64,000 nucleotides of DNA from Mesorhizobium sp. B2-3-4. Its GTDB lineage: Bacteria > Pseudomonadota > Alphaproteobacteria > Rhizobiales > Rhizobiaceae. The notes below the pieces were generated by a model. The model saw only the letters and a program-made list of their open reading frames with translations. It searched no databases and was not told where the DNA came from. Position 1 is the stretch's first letter. Every line of letters starts with the position of its first letter. Location: NCBI RefSeq assembly GCF_006442315.1, contig NZ_VFVY01000012.1:62001-126000 (forward strand), in the 5' to 3' direction. Positions 35,756-44,780 of the stretch are shown piece after piece. A program made the translations under genes and the position numbers.

Positions 35756-36943
35756 ATGTATAAATGTTTCGTAATCTGCCCATTCGGGGAAGAGGATGGC
35801 GCGGGAGAGAAGCTCAGGCTCTTTAACGAGCGCTCCGGGCTGCGCAAGCATGTATTCCCGCGTGTAGAGGCGATTTGCCGGGAACGCGGCTTCCCCATCG
35901 AGATCGCCGACGGAGAGAGAACCGCCACCCCCGATCCAGCCGTGCGGGCGGCCACGCAGCGCGGCATCGACGAGGCCGACGCCGTCATCGTCCTGCTCAC
36001 CGAAGACAATCCCAACGTCTATGTCGAATTCGGCTGGGCAGTGGGAATGTGGCACCATCCCATCATTCTCTACCGCAAGGGCTACAAGCTGCCGATCGAC
36101 ATCGTCGACCTGCTCCACCTCGAATATGGCGACAGTCATGTCTCGGGCGCCAACAAGGACGCCATCCTTGCGCTGGCCGACAGGCTTGCAAAGGCGCTCG
36201 TCGAGAAGATCGTCAAGAGCAAGACGGACGTCCCGTTCGGTCACTGGCCGCAGACCACCCTGGCCCGTGGCCGGGTCAAGGTCTACAACCGGTTCTCGAA
36301 AGCGTTCACGCGGCTTGAGTGGTCCGAGGTTTTCAGGTCGGCCACCTCCGAGATCATCGTTGCCAGCACCGGGATGTCCAAGGTCAACGCCCAGGGTTTC
36401 ATCTGGGCGGAGCCCGGTCGGCCGCCTGTCGAGATGGGTCTTGCGCAAATGCTGCTGCTCAAGGCGCATGAGGGCGTGAAGGTGACGGTCGTCTTCTACC
36501 ACGAATCCAATGTTACGGACGGGCATCTCAAGCAATGGGATGGCGGTGTGGAGGAGCGCCAGAACAGGATCCGGTCTTCATTCAGGTTCTGGTCCACCTT
36601 TCGCCTGGCCTATGAAAACGAACGCCAGGCCGCCGAGAGCAAAGGCGATCATTCCACGTCCAAACCGGGGGGAGGATTTCAGGTCATACAGCTTTACGGG
36701 CGCCACCTTCCGTTCCGGGTGACGCTGACGGAGCAGCAGGCGATCGTCACGATCCGCTTTTACACCGAAGTATACAATTCCGGCCTGTGCATAGTGGCCA
36801 AGGCCGCTGATGGCTTACCCGACCCCGACAATATGCCGGTCTACAATCAGGTTCGCAGAGAGCTCGACTTTCTGATCAACGAAAGCAAGGAACGGTCGGA
36901 GGAGAATTACCGGAACTGGTTGGCGGCCGGGAGACCGCGGTGA
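35756..36943 (+). CDS. TIR-like / nucleoside deoxyribosyltransferase-like protein with unknown C-terminal domain
   Basis: The start is the ATG at 35756, where the fold begins (MYKCFVICPFGEED), giving 395 residues. Residues 1 to about 130 match the TIR-like/nucleoside 2-deoxyribosyltransferase-like group: CFVICPFG in the first strand, a helix with HVFPRVEAICRERGF, and the motif NPNVYVEFGWAVG, where Glu91 takes the catalytic position used for base-sugar bond cleavage. The C-terminal part (about 165-395) starts FRSATSEIIVASTGMSKV and is distantly reminiscent of phospholipase D-like folds but has no HxK motif; I do not assign it. The stop overlaps the start of the SLOG-domain gene by 4 bp (GTGA), so the two proteins are made together. 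A nucleotide-signalling immune role is suggested (inference). Confidence 0.7.
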   Translation: MYKCFVICPFGEEDGAGEKLRLFNERSGLRKHVFPRVEAICRERGFPIEIADGERTATPDPAVRAATQRGIDEADAVIVLLTEDNPNVYVEFGWAVGMWHHPIILYRKGYKLPIDIVDLLHLEYGDSHVSGANKDAILALADRLAKALVEKIVKSKTDVPFGHWPQTTLARGRVKVYNRFSKAFTRLEWSEVFRSATSEIIVASTGMSKVNAQGFIWAEPGRPPVEMGLAQMLLLKAHEGVKVTVVFYHESNVTDGHLKQWDGGVEERQNRIRSSFRFWSTFRLAYENERQAAESKGDHSTSKPGGGFQVIQLYGRHLPFRVTLTEQQAIVTIRFYTEVYNSGLCIVAKAADGLPDPDNMPVYNQVRRELDFLINESKERSEENYRNWLAAGRPR

Positions 36944-39033
36944 ACGCGGCCGGATGGCAAGCGCCAAAACCGGGAACAGACAGTAGCGGGGCCGCTGGCC
37001 GGCCCGGCTCGCCCCTACAGATGCGGATCGGCTTTGCCGGTCATCGATCGGTCGACGGACCGGAACTCCAGGCGGCACTCGGGCGGGCGTTCGAGCTGGT
37101 GCAGGACTGCGCCGCCGGCATGGCCCGGACGAGGGTCGAGGCATCCGACCATGCGCATGCGGACATCTCCGAAACCATACTCGATGCGCATCGCGCGATC
37201 TGGGGCTTGGCCGGCGCCGAGGCAAGCCGCACCTTGCTCACCGGCTACGCACCGGGTGCCGACAGGAGCGCTGCTTCCGTCTGGCGCGGGCTCGGTCTCG
37301 GTCCGGTCCACGCGCTTTTCCCGTTCGCCGGGCAAAGCCATGCCGATCGTGGCCGATATGCCTGGACCGACCAGCCCGGCCTTGCCGACACGGATACGCG
37401 AGTGGACCTCACGGCACCGGAAGGGTTGGAAAAGGCGTTCGAGCATCTGACGATCCTAGACGGCGCCTCTGCCCTTGCCGAGACGCCTCGGCGTGATCCT
37501 CATGTCGAGCTCGCCCGCTGGCTGGTTCGATGGTCCGATGTCGTGGTGACCGTATGGGACGGCAAACGGGCGGCCGGCCCGGGTGGCACAGCCGATGTCG
37601 TCGAGGAGACGATCAAGGCCAAGCGGCCGCTGCTTTGGATCGATGTTGCCCATCCCGAGATGCCGGTGCGATTCATCGCCCCCCAAAGCCTGCAACGCGA
37701 TGGCTTGTTCGGCGAGATCATCCAATCGATCGAGGCCGGCACGGTCGACGTGCTCGCGCCTGCGGCCGCCGAGCACGACCTGCGCCGCTCGCTGGTGGCC
37801 TTGTTCATGCCGCCATCCTCTCAAGCCGGCGAGCATGGCGATGATCTCGAAACCATGATCCGGCGGCGCTTCGCGGCGTCCGATCCATTGGTGCCGCCGT
37901 CGGGTTGGCGCAACCTCCGCGCACGGGCCGCGATAGGTGTTTCGAGAATGATCGGCTGGGGTTGGCTGAAATTCTGGCGGTGCTGGGGGCGCGCAGGGAT
38001 AGCCGCCGAACTGAGCCCGAGTTCCGTGGATGAAGCGGCCGACGTGATCGAAGAAATCGGTGCTGGTCAGGCCGGTGGCCCCGCGACGAAGGACGCAATC
38101 CAGGCCCGTGCGTTCTGGCATCCCACATCACTGGGCCACCCCGTCATCGAGCATGCCTTGCGGGATGTCGATGCGCGAGCGAACGTTCTTGGCAGCGCGC
38201 ACCGGGGTGCGCAGTTGCTTCTCCTCCTGCTTGCGGTCATGGCGGTTGTCTGCGCAACCATTCCGCTCGTCTTCGAAAGCTGGAAGTTGCCCGCGGTCGG
38301 AACGGAACTGATCATTGTCGGTCTGGCGGCCTGGATTTCGAGGGGGATGCGGCGCAGCAACGGCCATCAGATGTGGAGTGACTGCCGCCGCCTCGCGGAG
38401 CGTCTTCGCGTCTTGAGGGCGACCTGGCCGCTTGGTTTCGACATCACCGACAAGAAGGCTCTGTCGCCATCGTCATGGACGGAGTGGCAGGCCAATGCTG
38501 TCCGGCGGGCCGCCGGGCCACCGACGGGCTTCATGGAGCAGGCGCGCCGCTGGGTCGCCGCGGAATTCGCGCGCGAGGATGCCGACGGTATCGTCGAAGG
38601 GCAGAGAGCCTATCACGTCCGCAACCACCACCGCGCCCGCAGTCTGCATGCCGGTCTGGAGGCCACCGAAAAGTGGTCGTTGCGAATCCTGATCTGTCTG
38701 TTGATCTGCTATCTCGGAGCGTATTTCGGCTATGAGTACCACCTCTGGCCGAAACCGCCGAAGGAAGCCGCCGGCATCCTGGTTTTCGCCAGTGCGGTTA
38801 TTCCCATCATCGCCGCGGTTTGCCTGGCCGTCGAGGCCAAACTCGACTTGCGCGAAAATGAGAGACGTTCAGCGGAGCTTGGACAAGCTTTCGCCAAGAT
38901 CAGCACGGCGATGAGCGACCGGTCCCTCCCGTCGCGTGACGAGGAACTGCTTGGCAGTGCCGCCGCACTGGTGCTCCAGGATGTCGACACCTGGCGCGAT
39001 GCCGCGCAGCGGCGCGTCATCGCGACACTCTAG
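36940..39033 (+). CDS. SLOG-domain protein with four C-terminal membrane segments (SLATT-like)
   Basis: A 697-residue protein. The GTG at 36940 is coupled to the preceding stop; the ATG at 37021 (MRIGFAGHRS) is the alternative. Residues 28 to about 260 form a Rossmann-like SLOG/LOG-type domain: IGFAGHRS, LLTGYAPGADRSAASVW with the GxxxGADR loop, VVTVWDGKRAAGPGGTADVVEET and LLWIDV. Such domains bind nucleotides or NAD-derived ligands. Hydrophobic segments lie at about 423-443, 449-466, 578-598 and 611-633 in two pairs, each followed by a basic, helical stretch, as in SLATT-type effector modules that are predicted to perforate membranes. With its TIR-like partner it has sensor and effector parts of a conflict system (inference; no phage test known to me). 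Confidence 0.7.
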   Translation: MNAAGWQAPKPGTDSSGAAGRPGSPLQMRIGFAGHRSVDGPELQAALGRAFELVQDCAAGMARTRVEASDHAHADISETILDAHRAIWGLAGAEASRTLLTGYAPGADRSAASVWRGLGLGPVHALFPFAGQSHADRGRYAWTDQPGLADTDTRVDLTAPEGLEKAFEHLTILDGASALAETPRRDPHVELARWLVRWSDVVVTVWDGKRAAGPGGTADVVEETIKAKRPLLWIDVAHPEMPVRFIAPQSLQRDGLFGEIIQSIEAGTVDVLAPAAAEHDLRRSLVALFMPPSSQAGEHGDDLETMIRRRFAASDPLVPPSGWRNLRARAAIGVSRMIGWGWLKFWRCWGRAGIAAELSPSSVDEAADVIEEIGAGQAGGPATKDAIQARAFWHPTSLGHPVIEHALRDVDARANVLGSAHRGAQLLLLLLAVMAVVCATIPLVFESWKLPAVGTELIIVGLAAWISRGMRRSNGHQMWSDCRRLAERLRVLRATWPLGFDITDKKALSPSSWTEWQANAVRRAAGPPTGFMEQARRWVAAEFAREDADGIVEGQRAYHVRNHHRARSLHAGLEATEKWSLRILICLLICYLGAYFGYEYHLWPKPPKEAAGILVFASAVIPIIAAVCLAVEAKLDLRENERRSAELGQAFAKISTAMSDRSLPSRDEELLGSAAALVLQDVDTWRDAAQRRVIATL

Positions 39034-39048
39034 CGGCTGGGCTTTTGC

Positions 39049-40317
39049 CTACTGGCTGGCCAGCGGCGCCAGCTTGACCTTGATCACGTCGCCAGGCAGC
39101 ACCGGCGTGTCTTCCTTGGCGGGGATTTCGCTGGTCTTGCCGTCGACATTGCGCACCAGCGAATAGAGCAGCGTAGGCTGCTGGTCGTTGGTGATGGCCG
39201 CCGTCGTCGCCGGATCGGTGGCCTGGGCGATCAGGCCTTTCTGCATATTCACCTTCAGCGCCGCCTCGTTCAGGTCGGCTTCGGTCTGCTGCCGGTCGGC
39301 GGCGAGGCTCGAGCTCAACGTGTTCTGGGCATCGATGGCGTCCTGCGTCGCCTTGCTGATCGACTGCTTGGCCGTGAGGATGGCCGTCTCGTAGTCCAGG
39401 ATCTTGCCCTGCAGGTCGGTGACCGACTGCTGCGAATCCAGAAGTCTCGCATTGGCGACCAGGCCTTTCTGGGCCAACGGACCGATGCTGGCGAGCTGCT
39501 GCTGCGCAAGATCGACCTGCTTCTGCTGGTTGGCGATCTTCTTCTGCAGGGATTCGATCTCGGCCTGCAGCACGCCTTTGAGATCGTCGAGCGCCTCGAG
39601 CTTCAGCTTCAGCGCCTTCTGGTCCGCGGTCAGGATCGTCATCTCGTCGTTGACGATGGTCGGCAGCCGGGGATCGCCCTCGACCTCCTTCGGCGCCTCG
39701 AAGCTCGTCTTGCCGGCCATGTCGGCGTCGATGCGGGCGCGCTTGACGATCAGCCGCACACGTAGGTCGTCGGAGATATCGAAATTGCCTTTGGCGGTGA
39801 CCAGATCCTTGCCGAGCTGGGGACCGTAGTCGGCGTTGCGCCTGATGCCGCCGGCGACACTGATCGCTTTCAGCACCGTCAGATCGGGCACAAAGGGAAA
39901 CTGGCCGGGATTCTGCACTTCGCCTGAAATGTAGAACGGCCGGAACTGCGCCATCTCGACCGAGGCCTCCGGCTTGTCGGACAGAGCGAGCTTGTGTTGC
40001 AGCGCTTCGCCGATCGCTGCGGCGACTTCCGCGGTGGTCTTGCCCGCGGCCGGCAATTCACCGACGAACGGCACGGAAAGTGTGCCCGCGGGACCAACCG
40101 TGTATTGGCCGTTGACCGACGACCAGTCGCGGAATGTGCTCTCGACGGTCTGCCATTCGGCGATGCGGATGGTAAGCTTGTCCTGGGAGCCCAGACGGTA
40201 ATCGTCGGCCGCGGCCAGCTGCGGGAAAGCGAGCGACATCGCAAGGCACGTGGGCACGAGCCACGAGCGGCCGGAAAACGGGCCGCTGCCAAAGGCTTCG
40301 AACATGTCTGTCTTCAA
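39049..40317 (-). CDS. exoF: Polysaccharide export protein ExoF (Wza/OPX-like)
   Basis: A 422-residue exported protein: signal peptide through LAMSLAFPQLAAA, then a poly_export/SLBB region (DYRLGSQDKLTIRIAEW, GTLSVPFVGELPAAGKTTAEVAAAI, FYISGEVQNPGQFPF), then a long coiled-coil (about 225-370, LKLKLEALDDLKGVLQAEIESLQKKIANQQKQ region) and a C-terminal SLBB-like end (LPGDVIKVKL). S. meliloti ExoF has the same length and layout and is needed for succinoglycan transport. It follows exoY by 72 bp on the same strand, as in S. meliloti. The next gene is the convergent SLOG-domain gene, 15 bp away. Confidence 0.9.
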   Translation of the reverse strand: MKTDMFEAFGSGPFSGRSWLVPTCLAMSLAFPQLAAADDYRLGSQDKLTIRIAEWQTVESTFRDWSSVNGQYTVGPAGTLSVPFVGELPAAGKTTAEVAAAIGEALQHKLALSDKPEASVEMAQFRPFYISGEVQNPGQFPFVPDLTVLKAISVAGGIRRNADYGPQLGKDLVTAKGNFDISDDLRVRLIVKRARIDADMAGKTSFEAPKEVEGDPRLPTIVNDEMTILTADQKALKLKLEALDDLKGVLQAEIESLQKKIANQQKQVDLAQQQLASIGPLAQKGLVANARLLDSQQSVTDLQGKILDYETAILTAKQSISKATQDAIDAQNTLSSSLAADRQQTEADLNEAALKVNMQKGLIAQATDPATTAAITNDQQPTLLYSLVRNVDGKTSEIPAKEDTPVLPGDVIKVKLAPLASQ

Positions 40318-40389
40318 CTGAACGTTCCGATCCGTTTTAGCCCCATCGCCCGATGAGCTTGCGCCGGATGCCTGGTCGCAGGCCGCCGG

Positions 40390-41067
40390 TCAGTAGGAAC
40401 CGCGTGACATCCAGACGGCCGGCACGGTCCTGATGATAATGCGAACGTCCTCGAACAGCGACCAGTTCTCGACATAGTGGCGGTCGAACGCGACGCGGCT
40501 GTCATAGGAAACGTCGTTGCGGCCGCTGACCTGCCACAGACCGGTCAGGCCGGGCCGCGACTTCAGATAGTAGACCGCTGCGCTGCCGTAGATTTCCAGT
40601 TCGTCACGGACCACAGGGCGAGGCCCGACAAGGCTCATGTCGCCCTGGAGGATGTTGATGATTTGCGGCAATTCATCGAGGCTGAGCTTGCGCAAGACCG
40701 CCCCGACGCGGGTGACGCGCGGATCGTTCTTCAGCTTGCGGGTCGCTATCCATTCCGCATTGGCGTCTGGATTGGTCGCCAGATAGGCGGCCAGCACCTT
40801 GTCGCCGTCCGGAACCATGGTGCGGAACTTGAGGCAGGAGAAGAGCCGTCCACCGCGCCCGATGCGCCGGTGACCGTAGAAAATCGATCCGCCATCGGAG
40901 AATTTGACCAGCAACGCGACCATGATGAAGAGCGGGCTGAGCGCGATCAGCCCGGCCAGCGAACCGGCGATATCGAAGCTCCGCTTGATGAGGCCGCCGA
41001 TCGGCGGCGGAAAATCGGTGTCAGCCTGCGAAAAGTCCGCCGTGGCCGACTTGGCAATATCCCTCAT
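40390..41067 (-). CDS. exoY: Undecaprenyl-phosphate galactose phosphotransferase ExoY
   Basis: The start is the ATG at 41067, giving 225 residues, about the length of S. meliloti ExoY; upstream codons are out of family. It is a monotopic initiating sugar-phosphate transferase: one membrane helix ([24 protein letters not shown]), [47 protein letters not shown] with the catalytic Asp-Glu pair, and [15 protein letters not shown]. It moves galactose-1-phosphate from UDP-galactose to the lipid carrier, the first step of repeat-unit assembly. A perfect TGTTGC-N3-GCAACA palindrome lies 52 bp upstream. exoF follows in the same operon. Confidence 0.93.
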   Translation of the reverse strand: MRDIAKSATADFSQADTDFPPPIGGLIKRSFDIAGSLAGLIALSPLFIMVALLVKFSDGGSIFYGHRRIGRGGRLFSCLKFRTMVPDGDKVLAAYLATNPDANAEWIATRKLKNDPRVTRVGAVLRKLSLDELPQIINILQGDMSLVGPRPVVRDELEIYGSAAVYYLKSRPGLTGLWQVSGRNDVSYDSRVAFDRHYVENWSLFEDVRIIIRTVPAVWMSRGSY

Positions 41068-41668
41068 GCGGAAACTCCATGCGTTGAACGAATGGTTTAC
41101 CGCACGATACCAAAAAAATGTTGCAGCGCAACACACAATTTCCCATGCCAGTGAAATAGTCGCGTCATGAATTGACTAAATAATAAGCTAGCTCTGCACA
41201 AATTTCGAAATGCATAGCACATTTGTGACAATAAATGGGCAAGGATAAAAAAATCCGGACGTTTTTGAGGCGATTTTTGGGCGCGGCGTTCTCGCTGTCG
41301 GGAGGTGGGACATATTAGTGCTTTAGGAAGATGCCATATTTGTAATTATTCATCTAAAATACTACTTAATATTACGAGTTGTACTCGACGCTTATGATGG
41401 CTGCAGGTTGAGTGAAGTGCGGTCGTGTGCGTTGCAGCATGACAGAGTCGAACGCACAAGCTCAATCAAAAATATGTGCGGTTGCCCTTGCCGCCTTCTG
41501 CCCGCCTTAATAGAATTGCAAATTATACCTGTCATGGTGGCGACAGGTTGAAAGGCCGGAAGCAACCGGTCGACAGCGGGTGGTCTAACAAGCCCGCATG
41601 ACAAGGGACGGCGCTCGGGTGGGGCAAATCGTTGGATATAACCCGAGCCGGTTTATGGGCTGTTGGGT
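41068..41668. other. AT-rich intergenic region between exoY and exoX
   Basis: About 600 bp with clearly lower GC than the flanks and no convincing coding frame. It contains the TGTTGC-type box near exoY, runs such as AAAAAAAT and TTTTTGAGGCGATTTTTGGG, and a hairpin CCTGTC...GACAGG at 41528-41547. It probably holds the divergent exoY and exoX promoters and could encode a small RNA; I see no direct proof. Confidence 0.6.
41119..41133. promoter_or_regulatory. EPS-cluster palindromic box, copy 2 (perfect)
   Basis: TGTTGCAGCGCAACA has perfect 6-bp arms with a 3-bp spacer and lies 52 bp upstream of exoY. It is the best copy of a motif that recurs at 50622, 59361, 59402 and, weaker, 31838. Confidence 0.65.
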
Positions 41669-41944
41669 ATGTCGCTTCCAAAATTCATCGTTGGGATGCT
41701 TTTCGCGCTTGCGATAGTCGTCGCCTGGTCATGGCTCGGCGGGGCTTCGTTTGGCACGACGCTGCTGCGCGTCGTCATCTGCGCCGTGGTCATCCAGGCC
41801 GGTTATTTCGCAGTGGTCTATGCCATGATCGCCAGAAGAGCGCCGACGCCTGCCGACAGGCTGCGTGATGCCGAAAGAAAGCTGAACGCCCCCGAAGTGG
41901 CCGAGGGCGAGAAGCTGGGCAGCGCCCGGCGCAGCTTGCATTAA
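41669..41944 (+). CDS. exoX: ExoX/SyrA-like exopolysaccharide production repressor
   Basis: The start is the ATG at 41669 (MSLPKFIVGML), giving 91 residues. Two membrane segments are visible (IVGMLFALAIVVAWSWL and LRVVICAVVIQAGYFAVVYAMI), followed by a short charged cytoplasmic tail. S. meliloti ExoX is a small inner-membrane protein with the same layout that lowers succinoglycan synthesis by acting after transcription, probably on ExoY. The divergent placement beside exoY fits. The downstream gene is the convergent lasso exporter, 21 bp away. Confidence 0.75.
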   Translation: MSLPKFIVGMLFALAIVVAWSWLGGASFGTTLLRVVICAVVIQAGYFAVVYAMIARRAPTPADRLRDAERKLNAPEVAEGEKLGSARRSLH

Positions 41945-41965
41945 GCCCTAAGGACACCGCCGGCC

Positions 41966-43810
41966 TCAGGCCACATCGGCGGGTTCTGTTTCCGACCCTT
42001 CTCCCGACAGCATCCTGGACAGCCGGCTGCCCGGCTTTGCCTTCAGGCGCTGATATTGGCCGACTTCAACGACACGGCCGTCTTCCATCGCCACCACCCA
42101 GTCGGCGAAGGCGATCATTGACGGCCGGTGCGCGATGGTCAGGATCGTCATTGCGCCGCGCAGGCCGTCGATCGATCGGGCTATCAGCGACTGGTTCTGC
42201 CAGTCGAGCGCGCTGGTGGCCTCGTCGAGGATGAGCAGTGAGGGCTTGCGCAGCAGCGCGCGCGCCAGTGCGATGCGCTGGCGCTCGCCGCCGGACAGGC
42301 GCACGCCGCGGTCGCCGACCACGGTCTTCAGCCCCAGATCCAGCCGTTCGACGAATTCGCCCGCATGGGCGGCGCGCAACGCGGTCCATAATTCGTCGTC
42401 GCGGGCCTCCGGCGCGGCAAGACGCAGGTTCGCCGCGATCGTGTCATGCAGCAGGAACACGTCCTGCGGCACATAGGCCACTTGCTCGCGCCAGCGGCGA
42501 CGATTGCCGGCATCGATCTCGACGCCATCGACCAGGATCTTGCCGGCGGTCGGTTCAAGCAGGCCCAGCAGCATGTCGGCGATCGTGCTCTTGCCGGACC
42601 CGGATGGGCCGATAAGCGCGGTGACCTTGCCGGCGGGAAGGCCAAAGGTGATGTCGCTCACCACAGGTTTGCCGGCACCGTCGTCATAGGCAAAGGAGAC
42701 ATCGCGAATGTTCAGCCCCGTATCGAGGGCCAGCTTGCGCGTATCGTCTGGCCCGCCATGACCTGGCTCGCGCTCGGCGTCGAAACGTGCCTGCAGGCTG
42801 CGCATGGCGGTATAGGCGGGCAGGTTGATCAGCACCTGCTGGGCCTGCGTCTGCATGTCCATGAAGCGCGGCGCGATGCGCATGAAAACCAGGAGCAGCA
42901 CGACGATCTCGGCCAGCGACAGGTTGAAGCGGACGAGCGCCACATAGATGAACAGACTGAGACCCACGACGCTCGCCACCTGGAACACCGCGGTGCCGAT
43001 CGAACTGTTTCTGACATAGTCGATGTTGTCGGCCTTCATCTTCTCCAGCGTCGCCTGCAATTGCGCGAAATAGCTGGCCTCGACATTCAGGCTCTTGGCA
43101 ACCTTGATGCCGCCGAGAAATTCCGAGACCGTCCGGTATTGATCCTGGCGGTTGCTGGTCAGGACACGGCCGAATGCCGTGGCGCGCGCGCGAAACGGCT
43201 GCAGCGCCACGAACATGATCATGCCGATGACCACCGCGAACAGTGTCATCACAGGCGAGATGAACATGGAAATGATGAGATAGCCGACGAGCAGCACGGC
43301 GATCTGCACCAGCATCAGCAGTGAAAAAGCCGCCCCCTGGACGCGATCGATGTCGCCGGTGAGCGCATGGTCGAGATCGGAGCCGCGCATGCGCGAGAAC
43401 ACGCCCCACCGCGCCTTGCCGATGCTCTCGAACAGGTTCATGCGCAAGCGGTTGATGAAGTCGAAGAGCAGCCTTGCCATGTAGACGGACTTGAAGCGGT
43501 TGAAGGCTGCCTGCACGGCGACAAGCCCGACCAGCGCGCAAAGCACGGTGGTGAGTTGCAGCGTTCCGCCAGGCACCAGCCAGCGGATGAAATCGATGTT
43601 CGGCAGCCTGACCGCGAAATCCTGTTCGGCGCGTCCGACCAGATGCAGCAGCGGCACCAGCAGCAGGATGGAAATGCCTTCCGTCAGGCTGCCGAGGATC
43701 AGGAACAGCAGCGCCGTCCAGGTTCGCCGCCCGCCGATCCGGGCGATGACGGCGCCGAACGCGGCGACATCGCGAAACAGCGAAAGGCTGAACACCGACG
43801 ACCTAGGCAT
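41966..43810 (-). CDS. Lasso peptide ABC exporter (D protein), fused membrane and ATPase domains
   Basis: A 614-residue half-transporter. The membrane domain (about 25-330) has six hydrophobic segments; the ATPase domain (about 365-600) has Walker A GPSGSGKST, the Q-loop VAYVPQDVFLLHDTI, the signature VRLSGGERQRI, Walker B SLLILDEATSALD and the switch His in LTIAHR. It closes the lasso operon, and its start overlaps the kinase gene by 8 bp. D proteins export the mature peptide and provide self-protection. Exporters of the exo or LPS type are an alternative by sequence alone, but the overlap with the lasso genes decides. Confidence 0.88.
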   Translation of the reverse strand: MPRSSVFSLSLFRDVAAFGAVIARIGGRRTWTALLFLILGSLTEGISILLLVPLLHLVGRAEQDFAVRLPNIDFIRWLVPGGTLQLTTVLCALVGLVAVQAAFNRFKSVYMARLLFDFINRLRMNLFESIGKARWGVFSRMRGSDLDHALTGDIDRVQGAAFSLLMLVQIAVLLVGYLIISMFISPVMTLFAVVIGMIMFVALQPFRARATAFGRVLTSNRQDQYRTVSEFLGGIKVAKSLNVEASYFAQLQATLEKMKADNIDYVRNSSIGTAVFQVASVVGLSLFIYVALVRFNLSLAEIVVLLLVFMRIAPRFMDMQTQAQQVLINLPAYTAMRSLQARFDAEREPGHGGPDDTRKLALDTGLNIRDVSFAYDDGAGKPVVSDITFGLPAGKVTALIGPSGSGKSTIADMLLGLLEPTAGKILVDGVEIDAGNRRRWREQVAYVPQDVFLLHDTIAANLRLAAPEARDDELWTALRAAHAGEFVERLDLGLKTVVGDRGVRLSGGERQRIALARALLRKPSLLILDEATSALDWQNQSLIARSIDGLRGAMTILTIAHRPSMIAFADWVVAMEDGRVVEVGQYQRLKAKPGSRLSRMLSGEGSETEPADVA

Positions 43811-44780
43811 CTCCAGCCAGTTCCTTTTCGATCAACGCCACAGCCTCGCCGATCCTGTCGATGCCGGCCGGAACGTCCAGCCGGCACACGCCGACACGGC
43901 TGGCGATTGCCGAACAATGGCGAAGATGCATCGCCGCGAAATCGCCGGAGAGCGCCGCACGGCCGAAGCGCGTCACGTAGGAGAACCGGATGATGGCCGG
44001 CAAGGCGGCAATCCGGGGCAAGGGTGTGATCCCGGCCCTTTGACCGCGCTCGAGCATGTAAATCCTGGCCGCCGGCACCCTGTCGCCGGAGAACGCGCCG
44101 TGCAGGCGATGCTGCATCTTCTCGATCGCCGGATGCACCTGCGGCCGCACTTGCGCCCTTTCAAGCGGGATCGCCGCCGCGGCATCGGCCGCAAGCTTGA
44201 TCTGGGGAAATCCCGGAACGATCACCGGCTGGTTCGGGTCCGCCAGATCGAGTGCCACGACGTCGTCGGTGACCAGATCATGCCCGGCCCGGATCAGCGC
44301 GCTTGCCGTGGTCGATTTGCCCGCGCCCTTGTCACCCATGAAGATGGCGCCCCTGCCGGCCACCGCGATGGCGCTGGCATGCAGAACCAGCAGGCCGCGC
44401 TGGTGGAGGAGCAGTGCCAGCACCGGCCCCAGTAGCGGGAAGGCGAGCAGGGTGTCGTCGACGCCGGGCGCCGGCTCGACGTCGATGCGGCTGAAATCGC
44501 TGATCAGGAAGGCGCCGACGGCCGCCCAGGCCAGATATTGCCGGTTCGTCTCGAAGCGGAAGATCGTCGCGGCGTCGGGCGACGGCTTCGGCATGTCGAT
44601 CGTGCCGATAGCAATCAGGATATCCGCCGCCGCCGGCTCCGTTGATTCCAGCTCGGGCAATGCCACGTCTGACGCCACGGTCAGGCCGTAGGCCCGGTAG
44701 TAGCGTCGCTCGCGGACCGTCCGGCCATGGGAAGGTGGGTCGACGCGATAGGTGGCGAGCGGCTCATGGCGAGACATCAT
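43803..44780 (-). CDS. HPr kinase-like protein, probable lasso peptide C-terminal serine kinase
   Basis: The start is the ATG at 44780, overlapping the stop of the cyclase gene (ATGA); 325 residues. The C-terminal two thirds resemble HPr kinase/phosphorylase: conserved His134 in LVLHASAIAV, Walker A GDKGAGKST at 149-157, TDDVVALDL (172 on) and VPGFPQIKL. The N-terminal HPr-binding part of true HprK is absent. Homologues next to lasso genes, such as the paeninodin kinase, phosphorylate the C-terminal Ser of the precursor. The precursor here ends in Ser, so the same reaction is expected (inference). It lies between cyclase and exporter in the operon. Confidence 0.82.
   Translation of the reverse strand: MMSRHEPLATYRVDPPSHGRTVRERRYYRAYGLTVASDVALPELESTEPAAADILIAIGTIDMPKPSPDAATIFRFETNRQYLAWAAVGAFLISDFSRIDVEPAPGVDDTLLAFPLLGPVLALLLHQRGLLVLHASAIAVAGRGAIFMGDKGAGKSTTASALIRAGHDLVTDDVVALDLADPNQPVIVPGFPQIKLAADAAAAIPLERAQVRPQVHPAIEKMQHRLHGAFSGDRVPAARIYMLERGQRAGITPLPRIAALPAIIRFSYVTRFGRAALSGDFAAMHLRHCSAIASRVGVCRLDVPAGIDRIGEAVALIEKELAGDA

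Noticed and set aside
34863-39033. Mobile genomic island carrying the TIR-like pair
   Set aside because: No integrase, transposase, tRNA or flanking direct repeat could be seen, so transfer is possible but unsupported.
41392-41604. 70-codon reverse frame in the AT-rich exoY-exoX gap
   Set aside because: No ribosome site, codon use unlike the neighbours, no family.
43803-44780. True HPr kinase of the phosphotransferase system
   Set aside because: It lacks the N-terminal HPr-binding domain and is embedded in the lasso operon by overlapping genes.
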